Shown: positions 34,961-43,447 of the stretch, piece after piece
Layout of the letters: every line of letters starts with the position of its first letter
How positions within the stretch are numbered: position 1 is the stretch's first letter
NCBI RefSeq assembly: GCF_900109655.1
Contig: NZ_FOAT01000010.1
Span: 62,001 to 126,000 of the forward strand
Direction of reading: 5' to 3'
Source: Hominimerdicola alba
Lineage (GTDB): Bacteria; Bacillota; Clostridia; Oscillospirales; Ruminococcaceae
DNA: 64,000 bases
The notes under the pieces: model-generated
Databases searched by the model: none
Seen by the model: the letters and a program-made list of their open reading frames with translations, nothing else
Told to the model about the DNA's origin: nothing
Made by a program: the position numbers and the translations under genes

Positions 34961-36733
34961 ATGAGAGATAATGAGAATCTTATGGCTTCCGACGAGAATA
35001 TAGTCGCCGTAAGAGAACAGCTCAGCGAGATAATCGAAGATGATAAGATAGCTGAGATATTAGGCAGGGAATGTGTGGAGCACCTGAAAGAATTCAGGGC
35101 TCTGGTAGACAAAAGGTGTGAAGAGCCTTTCACGCTGGTGATACTGGGTGACTTCAAGCGCGGCAAGAGCACCATAATCAATGCGCTGCTGGGCAAGAAG
35201 CTGGCACCTATAAATGTCACTCCCGAGACCTATACCATCAACGAGATATCCTTCGGGCATACCCAGACCGTTGAGGCTATACTTGAGAACGGTCAGAGAG
35301 TGCCGCTGGTACTTGAAGATATCACAAGAGAGAATCTGGAGAAGAGAATGAAGCTCTTCCCCGCGAAGATAAGCTGTGTGCAGATAAAGGACAATGCACC
35401 GATACTGAAAAGCATGAGGATAGTGGATACTCCCGGTCTTTCTGACCTGGAGAGCCTTGACAAGCAGGTTCAGGACTACATAGTTAATGCAGATGCCATA
35501 ATGTACGCGGCAAGCTGTCTGCTGCCATTCTCAGAAAGTGAGCAGGTATTCCTGGCAACACACGTATCGCCCCAGAGGTTCGGTATGCTGTATGTGCTGG
35601 TGAATATGATAGACGCTCTCAACACCATGGCAGATGTCAAGAAGATAATGCGCAGGTTCAGGGGAATATCCGAGAGGATAGTGCCTAATGCCTTCGTATA
35701 CGGCATCAGCGGCGGTGACGAGCTGAAGCGCAAGCTTGGCGAGGAAAGACCCGAAGACAAGGGCACAAGAGAGTTCTATGAGACCCAGTTCTTCCAGTTT
35801 GAACTTTCGCTGAAAAGGGATATCATCATGCAGAAGGACGTTATACGCTCAAAGCGTGTGCTGACAATGCTTGACCGTATGCACGCGGAGATAAGCTCAC
35901 GCCTGCGCATGATAAGCGATATGGCTGATATGGACAAGCAGCTTCTTGAAGATAAGGCAAGAGAGTTCGAGGAGAAGTGCGACCAGCTGGCTGCCGAGCT
36001 TGAAAAGAGAAAGCCTATGCTGCATCTTTCCATACTTGAAATGCAGCAGGAAGCCGAAACATGGATGTATGAGTTCTTTGCAAAGCTGAGGACAAGTATA
36101 CTTGAATGCAGAGCTAAGGACGAAATGGGCGAGGATATCTATTCCCCTGAGGATATAGAGAAGTACTTCTATTCGTTTTTGATGGAGAAGGTCAGCGAGG
36201 CTTACCGTACCTGTATAGAATGCCACAGGGACGCTATAACCGAGCTTACCGACAAGATGAGCCGAGAACTTGCTCAGGCGCTTGGTATCACCAATGTGGC
36301 TGAGGTTAGCAAAGCACCGTCTGTTGACAGGCTGATGAAGTCCGCCAACAAGAATGTCACCAGAAGCGTTATGGGCGTTAAGCTCTTTGGTACCAGCGAG
36401 AATTTCTCGCCTGCTGCCATGAGTACTTTCTCGCTTATTATGAAAAAGAAAAAACAGACCGATATCATCGACATCGCACTTGAAAACTACGACGAGATAC
36501 GTATAAATATAGTCAAGGATATCAAGACTGTATATCAGGATCTTGAAGTCAAGGCGATATCCAGACTGGAGAGCCTTTACCAGTACCAGGTGGAGCTCAG
36601 CAGGAATGCTATTGACCAGGCTAAGGAAATGATGGATAACGAGGACAAGAGCGAACTGCTTGAGACTCTTGCGGACGCATTGAAGCGTCTGGAAGCACCA
36701 AAGCAGATATTGGATGCAAATCTGCCGGCATAA
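34961..36733 (+). CDS. bacterial dynamin-like GTPase (small)
   Basis: 590 residues. G1 GDFKRGKST at about 63-71, switch Thr in NVTPETYT (about 90), G3 DTPG near 156, and a G4-like VNMID near 215. Long coiled helices follow (about 290-590), with no strong hydrophobic paddle; a short loop near 465-485 (VMGVKLFGTSENFSPAAM) might play that role. Start is 2 bases after the M48-like gene. Paired dynamins with one membrane-inserting and one partner subunit are known in bacteria; this pair differs in carrying a third protein between them. Confidence 0.87.
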   Translation: MRDNENLMASDENIVAVREQLSEIIEDDKIAEILGRECVEHLKEFRALVDKRCEEPFTLVILGDFKRGKSTIINALLGKKLAPINVTPETYTINEISFGHTQTVEAILENGQRVPLVLEDITRENLEKRMKLFPAKISCVQIKDNAPILKSMRIVDTPGLSDLESLDKQVQDYIVNADAIMYAASCLLPFSESEQVFLATHVSPQRFGMLYVLVNMIDALNTMADVKKIMRRFRGISERIVPNAFVYGISGGDELKRKLGEERPEDKGTREFYETQFFQFELSLKRDIIMQKDVIRSKRVLTMLDRMHAEISSRLRMISDMADMDKQLLEDKAREFEEKCDQLAAELEKRKPMLHLSILEMQQEAETWMYEFFAKLRTSILECRAKDEMGEDIYSPEDIEKYFYSFLMEKVSEAYRTCIECHRDAITELTDKMSRELAQALGITNVAEVSKAPSVDRLMKSANKNVTRSVMGVKLFGTSENFSPAAMSTFSLIMKKKKQTDIIDIALENYDEIRINIVKDIKTVYQDLEVKAISRLESLYQYQVELSRNAIDQAKEMMDNEDKSELLETLADALKRLEAPKQILDANLPA

Positions 36734-36748
36734 TAGCAAACAAAGGTA

Positions 36749-36762
36749 AAACTGCCAAAGAA
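36749..36762. repeat. AAACTGCCAAAGAA motif, third copy
   Basis: Identical 14-mer found at 40570-40583 and, inverted, at 6407-6420, each in intergenic DNA next to hairpins. It begins just after the second dynamin gene. Confidence 0.55.
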
Positions 36763-36826
36763 TCAAAGCGCGCGGTTTATGAGACTGCGTCGGCATATGT
36801 TTCGCGCCAGCAGACTCAAAAGTGAA

Positions 36827-36893
36827 GCGGCAATAATCAAAAAACGAGCGTGGACATTTGATTGTCCACGCTCTGTAATTTTGTTATTGCCGC
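36827..36893. terminator. nested double hairpin between convergent genes
   Basis: Inner stem GAGCGTGGACA (36846-36856) with TGTCCACGCTC (36863-36873). Outer stem GCGGCAATAA (36827-36836) with TTATTGCCGC (36884-36893), followed by GCCTTTTTG. It probably ends both the dynamin operon and the convergent HAD gene. Confidence 0.75.
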
Positions 36894-36983
36894 GCCTTTT
36901 TGACATTATGGGTAGCTTACTGTTCTGTTTATTGCGTTGTTGCTGCGTCACTTTTGCTACTTGACCTCTTACTTTGCAGTTTT

Positions 36984-37769
36984 TCAAAAACAAAGCTTGA
37001 TGATCTCTTTCATCACGCTGTTATCGTTATTTGACCCTGTGGAGAAATTTGCCGCTTTCTTCACCAGCGAATGAGAATTCTCCATAGAAAAACTGTAGTA
37101 AGAATTTTCCAGCATCTCGATATCGTTGAGGTAATCACCGAAAGACATGGTCTCACCGTAGTCAACGCCCAGTCTGTCCTGCATTTTATGAAGTGCAGAA
37201 CCTTTGGTTATGCCGTGGTTCATGATATCTACCCAGCGGTCGCCTGAAAGCTGAACGTTGAAATAATCGCCGTAACGCGCACGAAGCTTGGGATAAGCCG
37301 TATTCTCGATACTTCCTTTTCTTTCAAAAACCGCTACCTTGAATATCTCATCATCAAAGGCGGAAAGATCTTCCATATACTGCTCGTTGATGTAGTACTT
37401 GCGTATCTCTTCAAGCTCGGCAGCTTCTCTGCCGTTGTGCCATGTGCCGTGCTTTCCGCACAGGAGTATCAGCAAGTCCTGCTCTTCGCAGAAACGCACC
37501 ATATTGTGTACAGCGTCATCAGGAAGCACCGACATCGATACTACCTCGCCCTTGTCGTAGACGTAAGCGCCGTTATCGCAAATGAAAATAAGATCATCCA
37601 TGTAACTTTTGAACTGCTGTTTCAGCGTACAGAAGCTACGTCCGCTGGAAACCGCAAAGCGTATATTTCTGCTGTTCAGATTCTGTAATACGGTGTCAAA
37701 ATTCTCAGGCAGGCGCTTGCTGTCATCAAGCATTGTGCCGTCAAGATCGGTGGCTATCAGCTTTATCAT
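36984..37769 (-). CDS. HAD superfamily (Cof-type) sugar/nucleotide phosphatase
   Basis: About 261 residues. Motif I DLDGT (residues about 7-11), SSGR (about 42), motif III Lys near 200 and motif IV FGDYLNDIEML near 215, with a C2B cap in the middle. Cof-type enzymes hydrolyse sugar phosphates or cofactors such as FMN and PLP. Start at 37769 (GAGGTAATC upstream) rather than 37868, which would include the promoter. Convergent with the dynamin operon. Confidence 0.93.
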   Translation of the reverse strand: MIKLIATDLDGTMLDDSKRLPENFDTVLQNLNSRNIRFAVSSGRSFCTLKQQFKSYMDDLIFICDNGAYVYDKGEVVSMSVLPDDAVHNMVRFCEEQDLLILLCGKHGTWHNGREAAELEEIRKYYINEQYMEDLSAFDDEIFKVAVFERKGSIENTAYPKLRARYGDYFNVQLSGDRWVDIMNHGITKGSALHKMQDRLGVDYGETMSFGDYLNDIEMLENSYYSFSMENSHSLVKKAANFSTGSNNDNSVMKEIIKLCF

Positions 37770-37824
37770 GATTACCTCATTTCTGCCCTTAAAAGGGACG
37801 TTTCCGCCGTTCACAAACAAAGAT

Positions 37825-37853
37825 ATTATAAAGGATTCCGACAAATAAATCAA
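37825..37853 (-). promoter_or_regulatory. sigma-A promoter for the HAD phosphatase
   Basis: On the minus strand TTGATT, 17-base spacer, TATAAT. It lies within the longer open frame, supporting the start at 37769. Confidence 0.7.
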
Positions 37854-38017
37854 CACTTTTTTATTCACTTTTCAAAACTTTGTAGACATCTATATATTTG
37901 ACATCACATAGCGAAAATAGTTGAATATTTTGCATAAATCTCAACAAGGAACATACTATTTATATATAAGAATATTATACCTGATGTGACAATCTTCTGA
38001 AATATGGCTCTAAGTAA

Positions 38018-38045
38018 TTGACATTCGTGAAAAATGTGTTACAAT
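38018..38045 (+). promoter_or_regulatory. upstream promoter P1 of ltaS
   Basis: TTGACA (38018-38023), 16-base spacer, TACAAT (38040-38045). Confidence 0.6.
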
Positions 38046-38115
38046 TATTAATGAGATATATAGCTTTGCGGACTTTTGGGCAATTGTCTAAAACGCTGAA
38101 AATAAAAAAGGATTC

Positions 38116-38144
38116 TTGACAATTGTCACAAATGGGATTAAAAT
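38116..38144 (+). promoter_or_regulatory. promoter P2 of ltaS with a palindromic -35
   Basis: TTGACA (38116-38121), 17-base spacer, TAAAAT (38139-38144). The -35 is embedded in the perfect 12-bp palindrome TGACAATTGTCA (38117-38128), and a half-matching GGCAATTGTCT lies about 30 bases upstream, suggesting an operator. Confidence 0.65.
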
Positions 38145-38280
38145 AGTATTCGCAAAAGAATCATCAGAATAAACAGTGTGAGTTTTCATTCATTCCGTCA
38201 AATCCCAAACCATAGAGAATACGGCATAAATGAGAACTATTTATTTTGTTTATCAACGGTAGATCAAGGAGAATCAGATA

Positions 38281-40551
38281 ATGAAATTTTTAAAGAAAAT
38301 CGGCAGCAAGCTGAAGAACTTTTGTAAGGATAACCCTCTTCTGCTTTCATTCGTTGCCATTTCGGTGATCAACGCATTTTTGCTGAGAATATTCACTGTA
38401 CACACTGCCTATAATCAAATAAAGCCTCTTATGGCAGATACCGCGGCGATGCTTCTGATGGGCGCTTTCTCGTTCTGCTTCAAAACGCTGAAAGGGCGAT
38501 TCAGATACCTTATGACTATGAATGTCATAAATCTGATATTCGTGGCAGGCAATTCAATATACTACTCGAATTTCAGGTCTTTCCTGTCATTCTCGTTGCT
38601 TTCGACAGGTTCACAGCTTCCAGGCGTTATGGATGCGGTCTTCAAGAATATCATGGAAGCTAAAGACCTTATTTACCTCTGGTCGATACCTGCGCTGGCG
38701 GTAGTTTACCACTTCTGCAAGAAAAAGACCCGCGAGTACGAATCACAGTCAAAGCAGAAACAAAAGCGAAGCAAAAGTTTTGGGTTCACAGCTGTGTGCG
38801 GGCTTGTGCTTCTGGGAATATTCGCCGCTACCCTCACCGGTACCGATTATTCGAGACTTCGCAAGCAGTGGAACAGAGAGTATGTACTGGGTACTTTCGG
38901 TATGTACGTCTACCAGACCAGCGATGCGATATCAAGTGCATATTCCCGTATAAATCTGGTATTTGGGTACGCTGAGAAAAAGGAAGCTTTCGATGAATTC
39001 TACGATGAAAAGAACGAGAATAAAGATGAGAAAGCTGCCGCTGCCAAGAACGAGTATACTGATATATTCAAAGGCAAAAATGTTATCGTTATACATGCAG
39101 AGAGTATTCAGCAGTTCTGCATGGATACCTACATAAACGGCGAGGAGCTCACTCCGAACCTCAACAAGCTGGCAAAAGAAGGTCTTTACTTCAAGAACTT
39201 CTATGCACAGGAAAGCGTAGGTACCAGCTCGGATTCCGAGTTTACATTTTCATCGTCACTGATGCCTGCATCAAGCGGTACTGTTGCGATAAACTACTGG
39301 GACAGAGATTATGCTACCACCCAGAAGATGCTGAAGAATATGGGCTACTACACTTTCAGTATGCACGGCAACAACGGTTCTTACTGGAACAGGCTGAATC
39401 TTCACAGCTCTTTGGGTTATGAAAAGTTCTACAACTACACCGATGATTTTGTGATAGATGAAACTATCGGTCTGGGTCTATCGGACAAGAGCTTTTTCAG
39501 ACAGGCTGTGCCGAAGGTCAAGGAGATAGATGTTGAGCATCAGAACTGGTACGGCTGTTTCATCATGCTGACAAACCACACTCCATTTACGGATATCGAG
39601 CGTATCAGCGATTATGATATTTCATTCAGGTACAAGAAGTACAACGAAGATACAGGGCTTTACGAAGATGTATCCGCACCGTTCCTGGAAGGAACAAAGC
39701 TCGGTTCCTACTTCAAATCCGTACATTACGCAGATGAAGCACTCGGACAGTTTCTTTCCGATATGGACAAGGAAGGTCTGCTGGAAAACTCGATAGTAGT
39801 GCTTTACGGCGACCACGATGCAAAGGTAAAGGCGACCGAGTATGAGTACTATCTCAACTATGACCCCTTCACTGAGACTGTCCTCACTGAGGATGATGCG
39901 GGATATATCCCTGTTGACGACTTCTACTACAACATCAACCGCAACACACCGTTTATCATATGGTCAAAGGGCGGCGAGTGCAAACCCAAGGAGATAAATC
40001 AGGTAATGGGTATGTACGATATCCAGCCTACCCTGGGAAATATGCTGGGATTCGATAACAAGTATGCGCTTGGTCACGATATTTTCTCCATACCCAACGA
40101 TGAGGAGAACGTGGTGATATTCCCCAACGGAAACTTCATAACCGATACTATCTACTACGACAGCCAGAAGGCTATGTATTTCGACCTTGAAGACTACAAG
40201 AACGTTATGACTCAGGTATCCTGCAACCAGGTTTACAAGGACACTCCGAACCCTATATTTGATGCTACAAAACACGGGCTGTTCAAAGTATCGGTGGATG
40301 ACGATTACTGTGCAGAAAGCTGTGAATACCGAATTAATGACGGCGCAGTGGACGATGATTATATACAGTCCTACGCCGGATATGCAGAGGAGATAATCGA
40401 TATATCAAATGCGATTATCTACTATGATATGATAACAAAGACCGAACAGGGCTTTGAACAGAGTGTGGAAGCACAGTTTGACAGCGACAGCCACACCGAA
40501 CTTTTCACTCCGCCCGAACTTGGCAAGCGCCGCACGGGAATACCGATGTGA
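38281..40551 (+). CDS. ltaS: lipoteichoic acid synthase-like sulfatase-family enzyme
   Basis: 756-residue membrane enzyme of the LtaS type that polymerises glycerol-phosphate (or adds it to a glycan) outside the cell. Four to five N-terminal membrane helices (about 20-190), then the extracellular domain with metal-site motif VIVIHAESIQ (about 268), nucleophile Thr in SVGTSSDSEF (about T315), and YGDHD near 510. It is about 100 residues longer than classic LtaS (about 650), partly in a Lys/Glu linker and in the C-terminal 90 residues. Single gene with two promoters. Confidence 0.92.
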   Translation: MKFLKKIGSKLKNFCKDNPLLLSFVAISVINAFLLRIFTVHTAYNQIKPLMADTAAMLLMGAFSFCFKTLKGRFRYLMTMNVINLIFVAGNSIYYSNFRSFLSFSLLSTGSQLPGVMDAVFKNIMEAKDLIYLWSIPALAVVYHFCKKKTREYESQSKQKQKRSKSFGFTAVCGLVLLGIFAATLTGTDYSRLRKQWNREYVLGTFGMYVYQTSDAISSAYSRINLVFGYAEKKEAFDEFYDEKNENKDEKAAAAKNEYTDIFKGKNVIVIHAESIQQFCMDTYINGEELTPNLNKLAKEGLYFKNFYAQESVGTSSDSEFTFSSSLMPASSGTVAINYWDRDYATTQKMLKNMGYYTFSMHGNNGSYWNRLNLHSSLGYEKFYNYTDDFVIDETIGLGLSDKSFFRQAVPKVKEIDVEHQNWYGCFIMLTNHTPFTDIERISDYDISFRYKKYNEDTGLYEDVSAPFLEGTKLGSYFKSVHYADEALGQFLSDMDKEGLLENSIVVLYGDHDAKVKATEYEYYLNYDPFTETVLTEDDAGYIPVDDFYYNINRNTPFIIWSKGGECKPKEINQVMGMYDIQPTLGNMLGFDNKYALGHDIFSIPNDEENVVIFPNGNFITDTIYYDSQKAMYFDLEDYKNVMTQVSCNQVYKDTPNPIFDATKHGLFKVSVDDDYCAESCEYRINDGAVDDDYIQSYAGYAEEIIDISNAIIYYDMITKTEQGFEQSVEAQFDSDSHTELFTPPELGKRRTGIPM

Positions 40552-40569
40552 TAATAAGCAAGACATAAG

Positions 40570-40640
40570 AAACTGCCAAAGAAGAGAGCTACCCGCAAGC
40601 CTTTCGCTAAAGGCTTGAGCCAAAGCTCTCTTTTTTGTAT
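40570..40640 (+). terminator. terminator / palindromic intergenic repeat copy 2
   Basis: Nested stems: AAGAGAGCT with AGCTCTCTT outside, CAAGCCTTT with AAAGGCTTG inside, then TTTTTT. It terminates ltaS. Bases 40592-40632 match 6368-6408 at 35 of 41 positions, and AAACTGCCAAAGAA (40570-40583) recurs at 36749 and inverted at 6407. Confidence 0.85.
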
Positions 40641-40669
40641 CTAATGCAAGTTTGTGTCCATCACTTTTG

Positions 40670-40698
40670 TTGACATTCTTGCCCCGATATGCTATATT
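40670..40698 (+). promoter_or_regulatory. sigma-A promoter for the kinase/HAD pair
   Basis: TTGACA (40670-40675), 17-base spacer, TATATT (40693-40698), only 25 bases before the ATG at 40723. Confidence 0.75.
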
Positions 40699-40722
40699 TG
40701 GTGTAATAAAGGAGGCAGAAAA

Positions 40723-41205
40723 ATGGCAAAAGTAATATCATTGTGCGGGCTTATATGCACAGGAAAATCAACCTATGCCCAAAAGCTACGCAAAGAAATG
40801 AAAGCGGCGCTTCTCTCTGTAGACGAAATAACCCTTGCGCTTTTTCATTACGATGTAGGCGAAATGCATGATACATACGTCGAAAGAGCTGAAAAATATA
40901 TCTACGCAAAAGCAGTTGAACTCACTGAAGTTGGTATAAGTAGCGTGCTTGATATCGGTCTTTGGACAAGGGCGGAACGCGATGAGATACGAGCATATTT
41001 TGCAGAAAAAGGCATAGATTTCGAGATACACTATCTTACCGTTCCTGGTGAAGAATGGCACAGACGAATAGAAAAACGCAATGCGGATATCACCGCAGGA
41101 AAATGCCGGGCATATTACGTTGACAGCGGACTTGCGGAGAAATGTCTCGGGCTGTTTGAACCGCCGATGGCTGACGAAGATATCTACAACGTATGCGATA
41201 ACTGA
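40723..41205 (+). CDS. small P-loop kinase-like protein
   Basis: About 160 residues. Walker A GLICTGKST at about 9-17; LDIGLWTRAERDEIR near 78 is the DxGxW-type segment of zeta-toxin or phosphotransferase-like kinases; REK-like lid with RRIEKRNADI near 122. Likely phosphorylates a small molecule (antibiotic, sugar or nucleotide). Start at 40723 follows AAAGGAGG; the open frame back to 40654 overlaps the promoter. 12 bases before a HAD hydrolase, same operon. Confidence 0.75.
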   Translation: MAKVISLCGLICTGKSTYAQKLRKEMKAALLSVDEITLALFHYDVGEMHDTYVERAEKYIYAKAVELTEVGISSVLDIGLWTRAERDEIRAYFAEKGIDFEIHYLTVPGEEWHRRIEKRNADITAGKCRAYYVDSGLAEKCLGLFEPPMADEDIYNVCDN

Positions 41206-41217
41206 AAAGGAGATCAA

Positions 41218-41805
41218 ATGGATATTATTTTCGATATCGGCAAGGTGCTGATAGATTTTGACTTTGAGGAATTTGTAAAAAGATACGTCGGCGCTGACAA
41301 AGCTGACTGCGTAACAAATGCGATGTGGGGAAATCCCGACTGGATAGAGCTTGACAGGGGAGTGCTTCCCGTGGAGGAAGTTCTGCAAAAATTCATCGCC
41401 CAAGCCCCCGACTGCGAATGGGAGATACGCCGCGTCTTTTCACAGCTTGGCAATATACCCGATCTGCGCCCCACCACCATACCGATGATAGAAGAGCTCA
41501 AACGCCGCGGGCACAGGGTATTTTACCTCTCAAACTTTTTTGAGTTCCTCATGCACGCCGCTCCCGAAGCGCTGAGATTTACGTGGTATATGGACGGCGG
41601 AATATTCTCCTGCAACGAGAAACTTGTGAAGCCTGACCCTGCAATATACGAGCTTCTCTGTGAAAGATACGGCATCTCAAAGGAAAACGCCGTCTTCATC
41701 GATGACAGCCCCAAGAATGTCATAGGTGCCGAAAATGTGGGCATTAGAGCCATACTCTACAAAAATCAGTCCCCGGATGAACTGTTTTCACAGATAGGGA
41801 TATAG
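41218..41805 (+). CDS. HAD-IA family hydrolase (YihX-like)
   Basis: 195-residue haloacid-dehalogenase-like phosphatase. Motif I is IIFDIGKVLIDFD, the FDIGxVL form seen in YihX-type phosphatases; motif II YLSNFF (about 101), motif III KPDP (about 140), motif IV FIDDSPKN (about 160). YihX relatives cut alpha-glucose-1-phosphate, which would suit a cell with glycogen phosphorylase, but this is inference. SD AAAGGAG. Confidence 0.88.
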   Translation: MDIIFDIGKVLIDFDFEEFVKRYVGADKADCVTNAMWGNPDWIELDRGVLPVEEVLQKFIAQAPDCEWEIRRVFSQLGNIPDLRPTTIPMIEELKRRGHRVFYLSNFFEFLMHAAPEALRFTWYMDGGIFSCNEKLVKPDPAIYELLCERYGISKENAVFIDDSPKNVIGAENVGIRAILYKNQSPDELFSQIGI

Positions 41806-41861
41806 GCAATCAGCAACGCGCAAATTTAGCAATAATCGGTCAGAATAATGTGAGATATGTC

Positions 41862-41890
41862 TTGCAAAGAATGTGGGTTAATGGTACAAT
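41862..41890 (+). promoter_or_regulatory. sigma-A promoter for the esterase-GH43 operon
   Basis: TTGCAA (41862-41867), 17-base spacer, TACAAT (41885-41890), 35 bases before the ATG. Confidence 0.7.
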
Positions 41891-41924
41891 ATCCTTAAAA
41901 TCAGACGCATAAGGAGCAGACAAT

Positions 41925-43433
41925 ATGTTAAGGATAGCTAATACAGAAAACGGCAAAGTCCGCGGACTTCCTGCCGCTGACCCTAGGATAACCTCATTTA
42001 AAGGCATACCATTCGCAGCACCACCCGTGGGTGAAAACCGCTGGAGAGCGCCTCAGTGCTGCGAAAACTGGGAGGGTGTACGCGATTGCTTTGAATTTGC
42101 ACCTATCTCAGTGCAGGATACCCCCGGTATCGGTGATGATATCTACTGCCGCGAATGGCACGTTGACCCCGAGATACCCATGGGCGAGGACTGCCTTTAC
42201 CTGAATATATGGACGAATGCGAAAAAGGGCGATGAAAAAATGCCCGTGCTGGTATGGTACTTCGGCGGAGGTTTTCAGTGGGGCTATACCGCTGAGATGG
42301 AGTTTGACGGCGAAAGGCTGGCAAGGCGCGGCATAGTTGTTGTCACCGTGAATTACAGACTGGGTGCTTTCGGTTTTCTGGCACACCCCCAGCTTACGGC
42401 TGAACAGCCTGATGCCCCCTGCAATTTCGGAAGTCTCGACCAGCAGGCTGGTCTCAGATGGGTGCGCAGAAATATCGCTAATTTCGGCGGCGACCCCGAT
42501 AATATCACAATCGCGGGACAGTCCGCAGGCGGCGGAAGCGTTTTGTCGCAGATGGCTTGCAAGGGCAACGCAGGGGATTTCCAGAAGGTTGTTGTCATGA
42601 GCGGTATGTTCAAAAGCCCTTATGTCAGAAACGATTTCTTTATCCCACGTTCTCTTGAAGATGCAGGAAAACTGGGTGTTGAACTGTTTGATGCCCTTGG
42701 CGTAAAAACTCTTGAAGAAGCGAGAAAGCTCGATGCGCAGTTTATCCGCAGAACTTATTCCGATCTGAGAAACAAGACAGGTGTAATGTTCACCATTGTC
42801 AATGACGGTCTTTTCTGCACAGATGATCCCTTGGATCAATTCTGTGACGGTACCCGCAACCGTGTGCCTGTCATGGGCGGCAATACAGGTGACGAGTTCT
42901 TTGAGTTCATACACGCCGAGAACGATGATGAACTGAAGTCGCTGGCGGTGAAGTATTTCGGCGATAAGGCAGAAGACTTCCTTTCTCACCCCGAGGCTAA
43001 TATACACTGCGAACAGGGCTATGCCCCTGTATCAGCCCCCGAGATCGGTGTCAAGACAGCGTTCCTCGCTGAAAGCAGGATGGCTGATGCAAAGCCCTGC
43101 TATTATTACCGCTTTGTTCCCGATATCCCCGGTGATGATCACCCCGGTACTTTCCATTCCGTAGACCTCTGGTTCTTCTTTGAAACGCTGGCTAAGGATA
43201 ACAGACCATTTGAGGGCAGACACTACGATATCGCAAGGCAGATGTGCGACTACTGGGCTAATTTCATAAAAACAGGCGATCCCAACGGATACGATATAAA
43301 CGGCAATAAGCTCCCCGAATGGAGACCATATACCGATGATGACCGTGCCGAGATGGAGTTCACCCCCGACGGTGCTGTTGCAGGCGTTGAAAACAGCTCA
43401 TTTACAAAATTTTTGCTTGACCATGTAAAATGA
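41925..43433 (+). CDS. type-B carboxylesterase
   Basis: 502-residue alpha/beta hydrolase. Oxyanion loop GGGF (about 110), nucleophile Ser in GQSAGGGS (about S200), acidic residue in GNTGDEFFEF (about 325), catalytic His in TFHSVDLWF (about 410). No signal peptide, so cytosolic; probably deacetylates or cleaves ester side chains of imported oligosaccharides. Ends 4 bases into an overlapping ATG of the GH43 frame; the two are cotranscribed, indicating work on decorated xylan or arabinan fragments. SD AAGGAG. Confidence 0.92.
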   Translation: MLRIANTENGKVRGLPAADPRITSFKGIPFAAPPVGENRWRAPQCCENWEGVRDCFEFAPISVQDTPGIGDDIYCREWHVDPEIPMGEDCLYLNIWTNAKKGDEKMPVLVWYFGGGFQWGYTAEMEFDGERLARRGIVVVTVNYRLGAFGFLAHPQLTAEQPDAPCNFGSLDQQAGLRWVRRNIANFGGDPDNITIAGQSAGGGSVLSQMACKGNAGDFQKVVVMSGMFKSPYVRNDFFIPRSLEDAGKLGVELFDALGVKTLEEARKLDAQFIRRTYSDLRNKTGVMFTIVNDGLFCTDDPLDQFCDGTRNRVPVMGGNTGDEFFEFIHAENDDELKSLAVKYFGDKAEDFLSHPEANIHCEQGYAPVSAPEIGVKTAFLAESRMADAKPCYYYRFVPDIPGDDHPGTFHSVDLWFFFETLAKDNRPFEGRHYDIARQMCDYWANFIKTGDPNGYDINGNKLPEWRPYTDDDRAEMEFTPDGAVAGVENSSFTKFLLDHVK

Positions 43434-43447
43434 AGGAGGACATAATA

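Larger units (their letters stand above)
37854..38280. other. AT-rich divergent region before ltaS
   Basis: About 430 bases without a gene. It holds two promoters for the lipoteichoic acid synthase gene and an AATTGT-rich stretch with the palindrome TGACAATTGTCA at the second -35. The leader after the second promoter is about 130 bases. Confidence 0.6.
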
